Source: JACDAV01 sp964626755
GTDB taxonomy: Bacteria > Chloroflexota > Limnocylindria > Limnocylindrales > CSP1-4
DNA: 64,000 nt
NCBI GenBank assembly: GCA_964626755.1
Contig: CAZVGO010000028.1
Location: 345,631 to 409,630 of the forward strand
Reading direction: 5' to 3'
Of the stretch, positions 25,596 to 34,211 are shown piece by piece. A program made the translations under genes and the position numbers. Every line of letters begins with the position of its first letter. Position 1 is the first letter of the stretch. The notes under the pieces are model-generated. The model did no database searches. It had not been told where the DNA came from and worked only from the letters and a program-made list of their open reading frames with translations.

Positions 25596-25601
25596 TACAA
25601 T
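25596..25601 (+). promoter_or_regulatory. Candidate -10 box (TACAAT) before the FkbM gene
   Basis: TACAAT, one base from consensus, lies 55 bases before ATG 25657 in the spacer divergent from the GT4 gene. No clear -35 is visible. Confidence 0.35.
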
Positions 25602-25656
25602 GGGACCGCTTGCCAGTCCCGCGCGGGCGTGAACGCCTTCGCCCCCGGATCACCGG

Positions 25657-26460
25657 ATGACACCCACTCCGCCGAAAGACGACGTTCCCGCCGGGAAGGC
25701 CCACGTGCCCGGTCAGCACGATCCATCTGGCGCCGTCAGCGCACGCGGCCGACTCATGGACTTGCTGCCCGCGTGGATCTCGCTCAGGCTAAGGTCGGAG
25801 CGGAACATGCGCCGGCTGCTGGGCCTACACCAGGCGGCCGACCTGATCACCCGGCTCGTGCCTCCAGGTCGGGCGGCGGTGGACGTGGGCGCCAACCGAG
25901 GGATCTACACGTACTGGATGCACACGCGGGCATCAAGAGTCGATGCATTCGAGCCCCAACCAAGCCTCGCCAGGTACATCCGCCAGGCGCGGCTGTCCAG
26001 CGTCCGAGTGCACGAGGTGGCGCTTTCCGACCGCGCAGGAAATGCCCACCTCGTGGTGCCTCATGATGATGGCCTCGCCCACCTGACTCCGTCCGGTCAG
26101 CAACCTGGTTCGGGGCTGGAGGTGGTTACCCGGTCATTGGACTCGTTCGGCCTGCTTGACGTTGGCTTCATCAAGATCGACGTAGAGGGACACGAGATGG
26201 CCGTCCTTCGCGGCGCGCTGGAGACGATCCAGCGAAGCCGGCCGGTATTGTTCGTCGAGAGCGAGGCTCGCCACGCGCAGGGTGCCCCCGGCGACGTGAT
26301 CGACTGGATGTTCGGAACGCTCGGTTACCGTAGGGGGGCATTCGTACGCCGGTGGGAGACTTTCGACATCGACCAGTTCAGCCTCGAGCGTGACCAGCTG
26401 GCGCTACTGCCGGACTTCAGGAACGATGCCTATGTCGGCAACTTCGTGTTCTGGCCGTGA
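25657..26460 (+). CDS. FkbM-family methyltransferase
   Basis: 267 aa. AAVDVGANRGIYTYWM is the SAM motif of FkbM enzymes, VDAFEPQPSLARYIRQA follows as motif II, and FIKIDVEGHEMAVLRGALE is the conserved FkbM core that positions the acceptor. The C-terminus lacks membrane segments. FkbM enzymes methylate sugar or polyketide hydroxyls; in a polysaccharide locus O-methylation of a sugar is the usual guess. The start is the first ATG after a TACAAT box. The N-terminal 30 residues are low-complexity and could be trimmed by starting later. Confidence 0.88.
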   Translation: MTPTPPKDDVPAGKAHVPGQHDPSGAVSARGRLMDLLPAWISLRLRSERNMRRLLGLHQAADLITRLVPPGRAAVDVGANRGIYTYWMHTRASRVDAFEPQPSLARYIRQARLSSVRVHEVALSDRAGNAHLVVPHDDGLAHLTPSGQQPGSGLEVVTRSLDSFGLLDVGFIKIDVEGHEMAVLRGALETIQRSRPVLFVESEARHAQGAPGDVIDWMFGTLGYRRGAFVRRWETFDIDQFSLERDQLALLPDFRNDAYVGNFVFWP

Positions 26461-26515
26461 CTGCCGCCGGGTACCTGCGGATCGTCGTCGCCGCACGGAA
26501 CTAGCGCCGAAGGCG

Positions 26516-27739
26516 ATGATCGAGCGTGACCCCATGGAGCCGCCGCTCCGTGTCTGGCTCGTGGACCCCATCTCCTACTCCGGGATGGCCTACTCCGACG
26601 TCGGTCAGATGGTCGCCCTCGGCGAGCTCGGCGCTCGTCCGCTCCTGGTGGGTAGCGACAGCTGGATGCTGGAACCCGACCTGGTGCCACGTATGGCTGT
26701 CTTTCGGGGCGCCTACGGCAGTCGGTGGCGGATCGTGAAGGGGGCGAGATACCTCGTCTCCCTCGCCCGCTTGGTCGTTCGCATCCGCCGCAAGCGCCCC
26801 GACATCGTTCATTGGCAGTTCACCGAGGTCCCGATCGCCGACCTGGTGACGATGGCCACGGTTCGGCTGCTGGGCGTCCCGCAGGTCTATACGGCGCACG
26901 AGCTGCTCCCCTGGAGCGCGAGCCGCTTCGACCATCGGCTCTTCGCCGGTGTGTACCGCGTCGTCGACCGGGTGGTTGTGCACAACACCCAACAGCAGGC
27001 TGAGCTGGCTCGCCGCTTTCACATCGATCCAGCGAAGGCACCGGTGGCGGCCCTGGGTGACTACGCACTGTTCGCGACTCCGGACATGCCGCAGACGGCA
27101 GCTCGATCCTCGCTCGGTCTGGCCAACGATCGGCCCATTGCGCTCTTCTTCGGCTCGATCCGCCCGTCCAAGGGCCTGGAGGTTCTCCTCGAGGCCTGGG
27201 CCCGCGTCTCGAGGCGGTCTCCCGAGGCCCTGCTCCTGGTGACCGGCAAGCCTTTCAAGGGCCTCGACACGACGGCGATTACAGGCCAGATCCGCGATCT
27301 CGGCATCGAGCGGAGCGTCGTGACGCGCTTCGAACAGGTGGGTCCGGCCGACACAAACGCCTACTACCGCGCGGCTGATGTCGTCGTCCTGCCCTATCAC
27401 GACATCGGAACCAGCGGGGTGCTCCGATATGCGTACAACTCCGGCCGACCGGTGATCGCCACGGCCGTCGGCGAGCATGGATCCAGGGTAGTCGCGGGGC
27501 AGACAGGCCACCTCGTCCCGCCCGGCGATCCTGCGGTGCTTTCCGACGTCCTCGTGGAGGCCCTCGCAGACCGGTCAAGGCTGGAGACGATGGGGCAGAA
27601 CGCCCGCCGCTACGCGGCGAAGAACTTCAGGTGGATTGATTCGGCCCAGGACCTGCTCCGAACGTACGAAGAGCTCCATCGGCTGAAGCCGAGCCGGGCA
27701 GGCGGCGATGGCGTCAATCGAGCATCTTCCGGTAGCTGA
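26516..27739 (+). CDS. Family 4 glycosyltransferase
   Basis: 407 aa from ATG 26516 with GAAGG just upstream; ATG 26534 is an alternative. LRVWLVDPISYSGMAYSDVGQ starts the acceptor domain, HWQFTEVPIADLVTMATVRL and YTAHELLPWS follow. The donor domain has ALFFGSIRPSKGLEVLLEAW and YRAADVVVLPYHDIGTSGVL, the latter replacing the usual EGFG with DIGTSG, as in one GT4 subgroup that includes cellobiosyl-diphosphoprenyl mannosyltransferase-like proteins. Its last 26 bp overlap the convergent GT4 gene. Confidence 0.86.
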   Translation: MIERDPMEPPLRVWLVDPISYSGMAYSDVGQMVALGELGARPLLVGSDSWMLEPDLVPRMAVFRGAYGSRWRIVKGARYLVSLARLVVRIRRKRPDIVHWQFTEVPIADLVTMATVRLLGVPQVYTAHELLPWSASRFDHRLFAGVYRVVDRVVVHNTQQQAELARRFHIDPAKAPVAALGDYALFATPDMPQTAARSSLGLANDRPIALFFGSIRPSKGLEVLLEAWARVSRRSPEALLLVTGKPFKGLDTTAITGQIRDLGIERSVVTRFEQVGPADTNAYYRAADVVVLPYHDIGTSGVLRYAYNSGRPVIATAVGEHGSRVVAGQTGHLVPPGDPAVLSDVLVEALADRSRLETMGQNARRYAAKNFRWIDSAQDLLRTYEELHRLKPSRAGGDGVNRASSGS

Positions 27740-28805
27740 CGGCTAGCGCGGATGCCGCGTTCGCCGCCGAGAACCGAGCGGCAACGGCCCGGACGACGTC
27801 GGCCGCAGGTGGGACCGGCTTGGCCATCGCCGCCGCGATCGCCTCCGCGTCGGCGGGCACGAGGGCTGCCGCTCCGGCGAGCGTTTCGCGGGACGCTGGC
27901 ATCTCCACCGCCACTACCGGCAGGCCGCGCACCAGTGCCTCCACCGCCGGGAGGCCGAAGCCCTCGATTCGGGACACGGCGACCAGGGCGGTGGCAGAGC
28001 GATAGGCGGCTTCGAGCTCCGGATCGGAGACCCGGCCCTCGATTGTCATGGCGCTGCTGATCCCCAGCTTCTCTGCGAGCGCCCGCAGCGGTTGCGCCGC
28101 CCGTGCGTCGACTGGGCCAATGAGGCGCAGGCGTCCTCCCTTCTGAATGGCCCGGAAACGGGCGAACGCCTGCAGGGCGAGCTGTGGCCGCTTGTGCTCG
28201 TCGAGCGCACCGACGACCAGGAACGTCGGCTCTGTCGGTTCGACGCGCTCCATGTCCGGCGGCCGTGCAACCACTGGGTAGACGATATCGATGCGGTCGG
28301 CGGCGATCCCGAGTCGCTCCTGGAGGGCCTCTGCCGTCGTTCCCGATATGGCGACGATGCGGGCCGCAGTCTTGACCTGGCGAAGGTACAGCCGATAGAT
28401 GACCCTGTGGTCCGGCCGCCAGGAATTGAGCAGCCCAGGCTCGTGCAGCGGGATGAGGTCGTAAACCGTGACGAGCGACCGGACGGTGGACTCCACCCAC
28501 GGTAGCTGGGGGTCCGTCGCGTGGAAGACCCGTGCGCCGCACCGCCTCACGGCGCGGAGCGTCGCCAGCCGATGGGTCACGAGGGCCGGCAATCCGCCCA
28601 GCCGCCGGCTATCCGCGACTTGGATGGCCCGGCCGGCGAACGAGCCCAATGGCGACCCATGCGGTCCCATCGCCCAGATTCGCGCCGCGAGCTCCGCCGG
28701 TAACAGACTGGCGACCGAGGCAAGTCCCCGGACGTATCTGCCGATGCCACGCTGGCCGTGGCCACCGACGGCTGGGCCGAGATCGAGAAGCAGTGGTGGC
28801 CCCAA
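27714..28805 (-). CDS. Family 4 glycosyltransferase (TTG start)
   Basis: 363 aa beginning at a TTG, with GGGAGGG eight bases upstream; no ATG or GTG is better placed. The N-terminus GPAVGGHGQRGIGRYVRGL is a GT4 acceptor loop. The donor domain has FLVVGALDEHKRPQLALQAF, then ATALVAVSRIEGFGLPAVEAL with the paired Glu residues, and LPVVAVEMPASRETLAGAA. It probably uses GDP-mannose or a related donor, since gmd begins about 100 bp away on the other strand. It overlaps the convergent GT4 gene by 26 bp. Confidence 0.86.
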   Translation of the reverse strand: MGPPLLLDLGPAVGGHGQRGIGRYVRGLASVASLLPAELAARIWAMGPHGSPLGSFAGRAIQVADSRRLGGLPALVTHRLATLRAVRRCGARVFHATDPQLPWVESTVRSLVTVYDLIPLHEPGLLNSWRPDHRVIYRLYLRQVKTAARIVAISGTTAEALQERLGIAADRIDIVYPVVARPPDMERVEPTEPTFLVVGALDEHKRPQLALQAFARFRAIQKGGRLRLIGPVDARAAQPLRALAEKLGISSAMTIEGRVSDPELEAAYRSATALVAVSRIEGFGLPAVEALVRGLPVVAVEMPASRETLAGAAALVPADAEAIAAAMAKPVPPAADVVRAVAARFSAANAASALAVSYRKMLD

Positions 28806-28899
28806 GGGTCCAGCCCTCCCACGGATGCGCAGGCGGGAGGGTACACCGGGCGGGTGGTCGCGGGCGGTCGGGCCCGGCCGAACAGAAGGAGCACCTCGC

Positions 28900-28905
28900 T
28901 ATACT
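28900..28905 (+). promoter_or_regulatory. Candidate -10 box (TATACT) of gmd-rmd
   Basis: TATACT ends 7 bases before ATG 28913 and no ribosome site lies between, so a leaderless transcript is likely. It is the closest match to the bacterial -10 consensus in the polysaccharide region. Confidence 0.45.
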
Positions 28906-28912
28906 CCCGGGG

Positions 28913-29920
28913 ATGTCAGCCCCCGTCGCGCTCGTCACCGGGATCACCGGCCAGGACGGCTCCTACCTCGCGGAACTCTTGCTGGAGCAGGGGTACCGGG
29001 TCGTAGGCATGACAAGGCGTTCGAGCACGGCGACGGATGAGCGAATCGTCCACCTGTCGGGCCGACTCGAGCTCATCCAGGGCGATCTGCTCGATCAGGC
29101 CTCCCTCGTCGCGGCGCTGAGCGGCGTCAGGCCGACGGAGGTCTACAACCTCGCCGCCCAGAGCTTCGTGCCGACGTCGTGGAACCAGCCCGTCCTGACC
29201 GGTGAGTTCACGGGGCTCGGTGTCACCCGGATGCTCGAGGCGGTGCGCCAGGTCGACCCCAAGATTCGGTTCTATCAGGCATCGTCGAGCGAGATGTTCG
29301 GAAAGGTTCGTGAGGTTCCGCAGACCGAGCGGACGGCATTTCACCCGAGGAGCCCCTACGGGGTCGCCAAGGCCTACGGTCACTTCCTGACCGTCAACTA
29401 CCGGGAGAGCTACGGCCTCTACGCCGTCTCCGGGATTCTGTTCAACCACGAGTCCCCGCGCCGCGGCCTTGAGTTCGTGTCCCGTAAGGTGACCGACGGC
29501 GCCGCACGGATCGCTCTGGGCCTTGCGACCAAGCTGCCAATGGGAAATCTCGATGCCGAACGGGATTGGGGATTTGCCGGCGACTATGTTCGGGCAATGT
29601 GGCTGATGCTCCAGCAACCCGAGGCGGGCGACTATGTGGTCGCGACGGGCGTCGCCCATTCAGTTCGCGAGCTGTGTCGAGTCGCATTCGAGCACGTGGG
29701 TCTCGACTTCGAGCGCCATGTCACGGTCGATCCAGGCCTCTATCGGCCGGCCGAGGTCGACCACCTTCGCGGAGACGCCTCAAAGGCTCGCTCTGCACTC
29801 GGCTGGGAGCCGACCGTGGCGTTCGACGAACTCGTCAGGATGATGGTTGACGCCGACATGTCGCGGCATCAGGCTCGCCTGTCGATGAGCCGGGAGGCGC
29901 CGGCTGCGAGCCGATCGTGA
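28913..29920 (+). CDS. gmd: GDP-mannose 4,6-dehydratase
   Basis: 335 aa from ATG 28913. VTGITGQDGSYLAELLLE is the Gmd-type NAD(P) motif (GITGQDG at 10-16), VYNLAAQSFVPTSWNQP and YQASSSEMFGKVREVPQ are close to family consensus, and Y149-x3-K153 (SPYGVAK) completes the catalytic site. LFNHESPRRGLEFVSRKVT and LDAERDWGFAGDYVRAMWLML are diagnostic. It converts GDP-mannose to GDP-4-keto-6-deoxymannose. The downstream reductase gene overlaps its stop (GTGA), so the pair makes a GDP-6-deoxyhexose for the glycan. Confidence 0.95.
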   Translation: MSAPVALVTGITGQDGSYLAELLLEQGYRVVGMTRRSSTATDERIVHLSGRLELIQGDLLDQASLVAALSGVRPTEVYNLAAQSFVPTSWNQPVLTGEFTGLGVTRMLEAVRQVDPKIRFYQASSSEMFGKVREVPQTERTAFHPRSPYGVAKAYGHFLTVNYRESYGLYAVSGILFNHESPRRGLEFVSRKVTDGAARIALGLATKLPMGNLDAERDWGFAGDYVRAMWLMLQQPEAGDYVVATGVAHSVRELCRVAFEHVGLDFERHVTVDPGLYRPAEVDHLRGDASKARSALGWEPTVAFDELVRMMVDADMSRHQARLSMSREAPAASRS

Positions 29921-30855
29921 GGGTCCTCGTGACCGGCGCAGGCGGATTTGCCGGTCGTTGGTTGGTTCGCGAGCTCACGGCGAATGGACACGAGGTGATC
30001 GAAGCCCCGCCCCGCGAGGCCGTCGATATCAGCGACTACGAGGCCGTTCGGCAGCTCGTTGCGGAGGCGGAACCCACGGGCGCGGTCCATCTCGCCGGGG
30101 TATCTCTCGCGTCGGACGCTGCGGAAGATCCGGACCGGGCCTTTCGGGTCAACGTTGGAGGGACACTCGCGCTTCTCGAAGCGCTGAGGGCGACACGACG
30201 GACTGTGCCGGTGGTTATCGTCGGCTCATCGGACGTGTACGGCGCGCCACGCCCCGACGACCTGCCGCTCGGTGAGGACGCGCCGCTTCGTCCTGCGCGA
30301 CCCTACGCCTTGTCGAAGCTGGCGGCGGAGGCGCTCGCCGTGCACGCCGCGGCCCAGTGGGGACAACCCACCGCGGTCGCCCGTGCTTTCAATCACACTG
30401 GGCCCGGCCAACGGGAGGACTTCGTGGTCCCGGCGTTGGCCAGCCGAATCGCAGCGGCGGCAGCCGAAGGCCGGAGCACCATCAGGGCCGGCAACGTGGA
30501 CGTTCGGCGCGATATCAGCGATGTCCGCGACATCGTGCGTGCCTACCGCATCGTGCTCGAAGGCTTGGCCGACGGGCGGGTGGGAAAGGGGCGCGTGTTC
30601 AACATCGCCAGCGGACGGGCCGTGGCCATCCGCAAGCTGATCGACGATATCGCCGCGCTGGCCGGAGTTTCTGTGGGCATCGCGACAGATCCAAACCTCG
30701 TGAGGGAAGGTGAGGCAACCGAGATTCGAGGAGATCCGTCGCGGATCAGGCGGGAGCTCGGCTGGACCGCCGCCATTCCGCTCAGCGAGACCCTTCGGGA
30801 CGTCTTCGCCGATGCAACGGTCCGCTACGAAGGGGCAAAAGCTCCGTCGGGTTGA
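29917..30855 (+). CDS. rmd: GDP-4-keto-6-deoxymannose reductase-type SDR
   Basis: 312 aa from a GTG overlapping the gmd stop. GAGGFAGRW (7-15) is the NADPH site, VVIVGSSDVYGAPRP carries the catalytic Ser, and Y130-x3-K134 (RPYALSK) follows. ARAFNHTGPGQREDFVVPALA is typical of Rmd, which reduces the Gmd product to GDP-D-rhamnose. Rmd is preferred over fucose synthase because of that motif, but GDP-6-deoxytalose or other products are possible. Operon position directly after gmd supports the pathway. Confidence 0.88.
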   Translation: MRVLVTGAGGFAGRWLVRELTANGHEVIEAPPREAVDISDYEAVRQLVAEAEPTGAVHLAGVSLASDAAEDPDRAFRVNVGGTLALLEALRATRRTVPVVIVGSSDVYGAPRPDDLPLGEDAPLRPARPYALSKLAAEALAVHAAAQWGQPTAVARAFNHTGPGQREDFVVPALASRIAAAAAEGRSTIRAGNVDVRRDISDVRDIVRAYRIVLEGLADGRVGKGRVFNIASGRAVAIRKLIDDIAALAGVSVGIATDPNLVREGEATEIRGDPSRIRRELGWTAAIPLSETLRDVFADATVRYEGAKAPSG

Positions 30856-30903
30856 TGCCCCACGCCGGCCGGGCTCGAGCAGCACTTCGCGGACCCCTTC
30901 GCG

Positions 30904-30909
30904 TAGGCT
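30904..30909 (+). promoter_or_regulatory. Candidate -10 box (TAGGCT) before the membrane GT2 gene
   Basis: TAGGCT ends 6 bases before GTG 30916. The same hexamer, similarly close to the start, occurs on both strands of the 51141-51194 spacer. Confidence 0.3.
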
Positions 30910-30915
30910 TCGGTT

Positions 30916-32085
30916 GTGGTTGCCGACATCGCCTTCTGGGTCCCGATCCTGCTGCTCGGCTGGGTCTATCTCGGATATCCGCTCACGATCTCGGCTGTCG
31001 CCCACCTTCGTCCCGTAACGCTCCAGGGTCGCGGGCCGACCCCCACCGTGACCGCGGCAATTGCCGCCCACAACGAGGCGTCCAACATCGCGGAGCGCAT
31101 CGCCGACCTCTTCGCGCAGGAGACCTCCGGCGCGAGCGTCCTGGAGGTCCTCGTTGGCTCGGACGGCTCCACCGATGGTACCGACGAGATCGTCGCCCAG
31201 CTGGCCGCCTCCGACCCGCGCATCCGTCTCCTGGCGCTCCCTCGCGCAGGGACCACTCCAGCGCAGCACGCCCTGATCGAGGCCGCCCGCGGCGAGATCG
31301 TCCTCCTGACCGATGCGGAAACGCGGTTCAATCCCGGCTGCATCGCGGCGCTGGTCGAGGCATTCCGGGATCCTCGTGTCGGATGTGCGACGGGGCGCCT
31401 GGAGTGGATCGAGGAGGACGCCACCGCGACCTCGAGCAACGAGGGCCTCTACTGGCGCTATGAGCGGCGGATACGGGGGCTGGAGAGCCGGGCCGGTTTT
31501 CTGACGGCTGGTACCGGTGCGATCCTCGCCCTGCGCCGTTCCTGCTACCGGCCCGTGACCTCTACGACCGGCATGGACCACCTGTTGCCGCTACTCATCC
31601 TTGAGCAGGGCCTGCTTGTCGTGCTTGTTCCGGCAGCCGTTGCGACCGACCGGCCGATCAGCGGGCTCCGCGAACAATTCCGCAACCGGGCACGGACGGC
31701 GACACGCGGGATCGAGGCCAACCTCTCGATGGTGGGTCGGCTCCTGCCGTGGCGCCACCCGCGCGCTGCGCTCGCCGTGTGGTCGCACAAAGTGCTGCGC
31801 TGGGCGACGCCGCTTCTTCTCACGGCCGCCGGTCTGAGCGGAACCGCTCTTGCGCTCGGCGGGCAGCCACCCTATGCGGTCGTTCCGATCGGACTTGTCG
31901 GCGGCGGAGTCGCCGCTGTGATCGCGCATCTGATCTCACGCTCGGGCCGCAGGCCTCCACGGTTGCTCGCTTTCACCAGGGCGTTTGCGGTCGTCAACCT
32001 CGCGTTCGCCACCGCCTGGGTCAACGTCCTCCTCGGCCGGAGGATCGAAGCGTGGCATCGAGCCGAATGGCAAGCCCGCTCGTAG
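30916..32085 (+). CDS. Membrane-bound family 2 glycosyltransferase
   Basis: 389 aa. One N-terminal membrane segment (IAFWVPILLLGWVYLGYPLTI), then a GT-A domain with IAAHNEASNIAERI, EVLVGSDGSTDGT and VLLTDAETRFNPG (DXD variant), and three or so C-terminal hydrophobic segments (LLLTAAGLSGTALALGG onward). This is the architecture of processive or polyprenyl-linked GT2 enzymes. The QxxRW motif of true synthases appears only as EQFRNRARTATRG. It may polymerise or add a sugar at the membrane. It lies 60 bp after rmd. Confidence 0.84.
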   Translation: MVADIAFWVPILLLGWVYLGYPLTISAVAHLRPVTLQGRGPTPTVTAAIAAHNEASNIAERIADLFAQETSGASVLEVLVGSDGSTDGTDEIVAQLAASDPRIRLLALPRAGTTPAQHALIEAARGEIVLLTDAETRFNPGCIAALVEAFRDPRVGCATGRLEWIEEDATATSSNEGLYWRYERRIRGLESRAGFLTAGTGAILALRRSCYRPVTSTTGMDHLLPLLILEQGLLVVLVPAAVATDRPISGLREQFRNRARTATRGIEANLSMVGRLLPWRHPRAALAVWSHKVLRWATPLLLTAAGLSGTALALGGQPPYAVVPIGLVGGGVAAVIAHLISRSGRRPPRLLAFTRAFAVVNLAFATAWVNVLLGRRIEAWHRAEWQARS

Positions 32086-32095
32086 GCACGCAGTC

Positions 32096-32824
32096 GTGAC
32101 GAGAGCCGACCCGCTCCTCGAGCAGTCTCCTGGCGGGCTCTGGAAGCTCACCTCTCGCCTCACTGCGCGCTCCCGCAGACGGCGCTTCGAGCGCTTCATG
32201 AACGCGATGCAACCGACCTCGGGTGACTCCATCCTCGATGTGGGGGTGATTGACACGGAATGGCGCTCGAGCAACTTTCTCGAGGCGTCCTACCCGTGGC
32301 CCCGCAGGATCACCGCCGTTGGTCTCGCACCAATGCCGAACTTTCAGCGCGCTCATCCAGATGTCCGGTTCGTGGTTGGCGATGGTCGCGCGCTGCCGTT
32401 GCCCGATGCCGAATTCGACATCGGGTTCTCGAACGCCGTCGTCGAGCATGTCGGCGATCGCGCACAGCAGGGACAATTCGTGAGGGAGATGCTCCGCACG
32501 TGTCGGCGCGTCTTCATCGCGACGCCGAACGGCTCCTTCCCGGTGGATCCCCACACGCTGCTACCCTTCGTGCACTGGCTTCCCAGGCGGCTTCGTCACC
32601 CGGTGCTGAGGAAGACTGGAAATGCCTTCTGGGCCAGCGAGGCGTCGCTCAACCCGCTCAGCGAGCGGGAGTTCCGAGCACTGTTCCCGCCATCCGCGCA
32701 CGTCCGTCTGCTACGCCAGCGGGTCCTTGGTCTGACGACCGTGTTGATCGCGATCGCGGAGCTTGAACGCGATTCGCCCGAGCGCAGTCGGGCCGCGAGC
32801 CCGGATTCGTGGCACTCCAGGTAG
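32096..32824 (+). CDS. Class I SAM-dependent methyltransferase (Methyltransf_11-like)
   Basis: 242 aa from GTG 32096; the longer frame upstream is antisense-like filler. ILDVGVIDTEWRS is a weak motif I (D-x-G with a changed glycine loop), DVRFVVGDGRALPLPDAEFD is motif II/III, and IGFSNAVVEHVGDRAQQ with FIATPNGSFPVDPHTLLPF is typical of LPS-locus methyltransferases. The altered glycine loop makes its activity less certain. It is the last gene of the rightward gmd group and converges on the membrane protein gene at 32831. Confidence 0.78.
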   Translation: MTRADPLLEQSPGGLWKLTSRLTARSRRRRFERFMNAMQPTSGDSILDVGVIDTEWRSSNFLEASYPWPRRITAVGLAPMPNFQRAHPDVRFVVGDGRALPLPDAEFDIGFSNAVVEHVGDRAQQGQFVREMLRTCRRVFIATPNGSFPVDPHTLLPFVHWLPRRLRHPVLRKTGNAFWASEASLNPLSEREFRALFPPSAHVRLLRQRVLGLTTVLIAIAELERDSPERSRAASPDSWHSR

Positions 32825-32830
32825 CCGCCC

Positions 32831-34204
32831 TCAGTCGGGCAGGAGGCGGCGCCTCGCGGCTTCGACGGCGGCGACGTCGACGTCGGCCTCCCAACCCTGA
32901 TAGCCGAGTGAGGGTCTGCCGAACCGGTCGATCGCGGCCAGGTAGCGGCGCGGCGTGAGGGAAATCAGGTACTCGTCGTCTGGCTGAACGTCGAGGGCGA
33001 GCCCAGGCTCGTCGCGGAGCGATTCGATCAGGCGGAGCTCGGCGAATTCGGTCGCGCGCAGCTGCCGCGAGAGAGTCACGATCCCGGCGAGCTGGCGCAT
33101 GTTCGCGAGGACCATCGGCAGGACGAGGACCGCGGCGGCCAGCGGGAGGGCCCGCCCGCGCCAGCGCAACCGTTCGATCCGGCTTCCGACGAGGCCTGCG
33201 AGGGCCAGCCACAGGAAGACCACGCCGGGATAGACGTAGCCCGGCCGCGCGCCGTGTTCGACCCCATAGGCCGCCCGGAAGATCGTCTGGAGGACGTGCT
33301 CGGCAAGCAGGGCGGCCAGAGCGGCGATCGCCAGCGGGTCGGGCCTGTAGCCGCGGCGGAGGGCGACGGCCAGTCCCGCTAGTGCGCCGAGCCCGACGCC
33401 TACGCCGACGAGGGCGAAGCGGGTCGGCGGTAGGCCGAGCAACCCCACCACGGCCGCGCCCATCCCGTACAGGACAGCGTAAACGCTCTCGATCGGCGTC
33501 AGTCCGGCGCCGGAGGATATGCCACCCCCTCGTCCGAAGACGAGGTACCAGGCCCCGTACGCGGCGATGGCTGGGGCGGCGGCTGCGAGCGTCGGGCGGT
33601 GCCGTCGTAGCAGGCCCCACAGCAGGACGAGGCCCGTGCAGATCACCCCGAGCCCAGACGAGGCCACGGCGACGAGAAGGCCCAGCGCGGCGACCATGAC
33701 GCGACGCCGGTTGGGGGCAGGCTGGTCGAGCTGGTCAAGCGCCAGTAGCCCGCCGGCAAGGGCGAAGCCATACTGGATCTGGAAGGCGTGCAGGAATACT
33801 TCGAAACCGCTGCCGAGGAACAGGATCGAGAGGCCCGCTGCGAGCCCGAGAACTCGCCCCGACCTCCGGGAGACAATCCGGTACAGGAGCCCTGCGATGA
33901 GGAAGTGGGCGGCCCACGCGACGGCGAGGTACGGGAGATAGGTCCGGAGTCCGAACACCGCGAGCAGGCCGTCATAGACGAGGACCGGCACGGCGACGAA
34001 GTGTGTGTTGTACTGGGCGAGCAGCGCGTCGATCGTCGGGTCGGGTCGGTCCGAGATGAAGTCCCACTCGTCGCGCCAGAAGAGGAACCAACGGCCAACA
34101 TAGAGCAGGATGCCCAACATCACGGTCCCGGCGACAAGCATGATGAGGTGCGACGCTGGCCATCGGCGCGACCGGTCGGGCGCTGAGCTTGCACGCTCCC
34201 TCAT
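32831..34204 (-). CDS. Polytopic membrane protein (GT-C-like), function unknown
   Basis: 457 aa with about 9-11 hydrophobic segments. LYVGRWFLFWRDEWDFISDR sits in the first external loop, where GT-C glycosyltransferases place catalytic acidic residues. FLGSGFEVFLHAFQIQYGFAL and a Gly-rich central stretch follow. The last 100 residues look soluble and may be extracytoplasmic. GT-C enzymes use polyprenyl-phosphate sugars to decorate glycans on the outer face. I recognise no specific family, so this is a structural guess. It starts 8 bp after the DUF1972-type GT4 gene. Confidence 0.7.
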   Translation of the reverse strand: MRERASSAPDRSRRWPASHLIMLVAGTVMLGILLYVGRWFLFWRDEWDFISDRPDPTIDALLAQYNTHFVAVPVLVYDGLLAVFGLRTYLPYLAVAWAAHFLIAGLLYRIVSRRSGRVLGLAAGLSILFLGSGFEVFLHAFQIQYGFALAGGLLALDQLDQPAPNRRRVMVAALGLLVAVASSGLGVICTGLVLLWGLLRRHRPTLAAAAPAIAAYGAWYLVFGRGGGISSGAGLTPIESVYAVLYGMGAAVVGLLGLPPTRFALVGVGVGLGALAGLAVALRRGYRPDPLAIAALAALLAEHVLQTIFRAAYGVEHGARPGYVYPGVVFLWLALAGLVGSRIERLRWRGRALPLAAAVLVLPMVLANMRQLAGIVTLSRQLRATEFAELRLIESLRDEPGLALDVQPDDEYLISLTPRRYLAAIDRFGRPSLGYQGWEADVDVAAVEAARRRLLPD

Positions 34205-34211
34205 GGGGCGG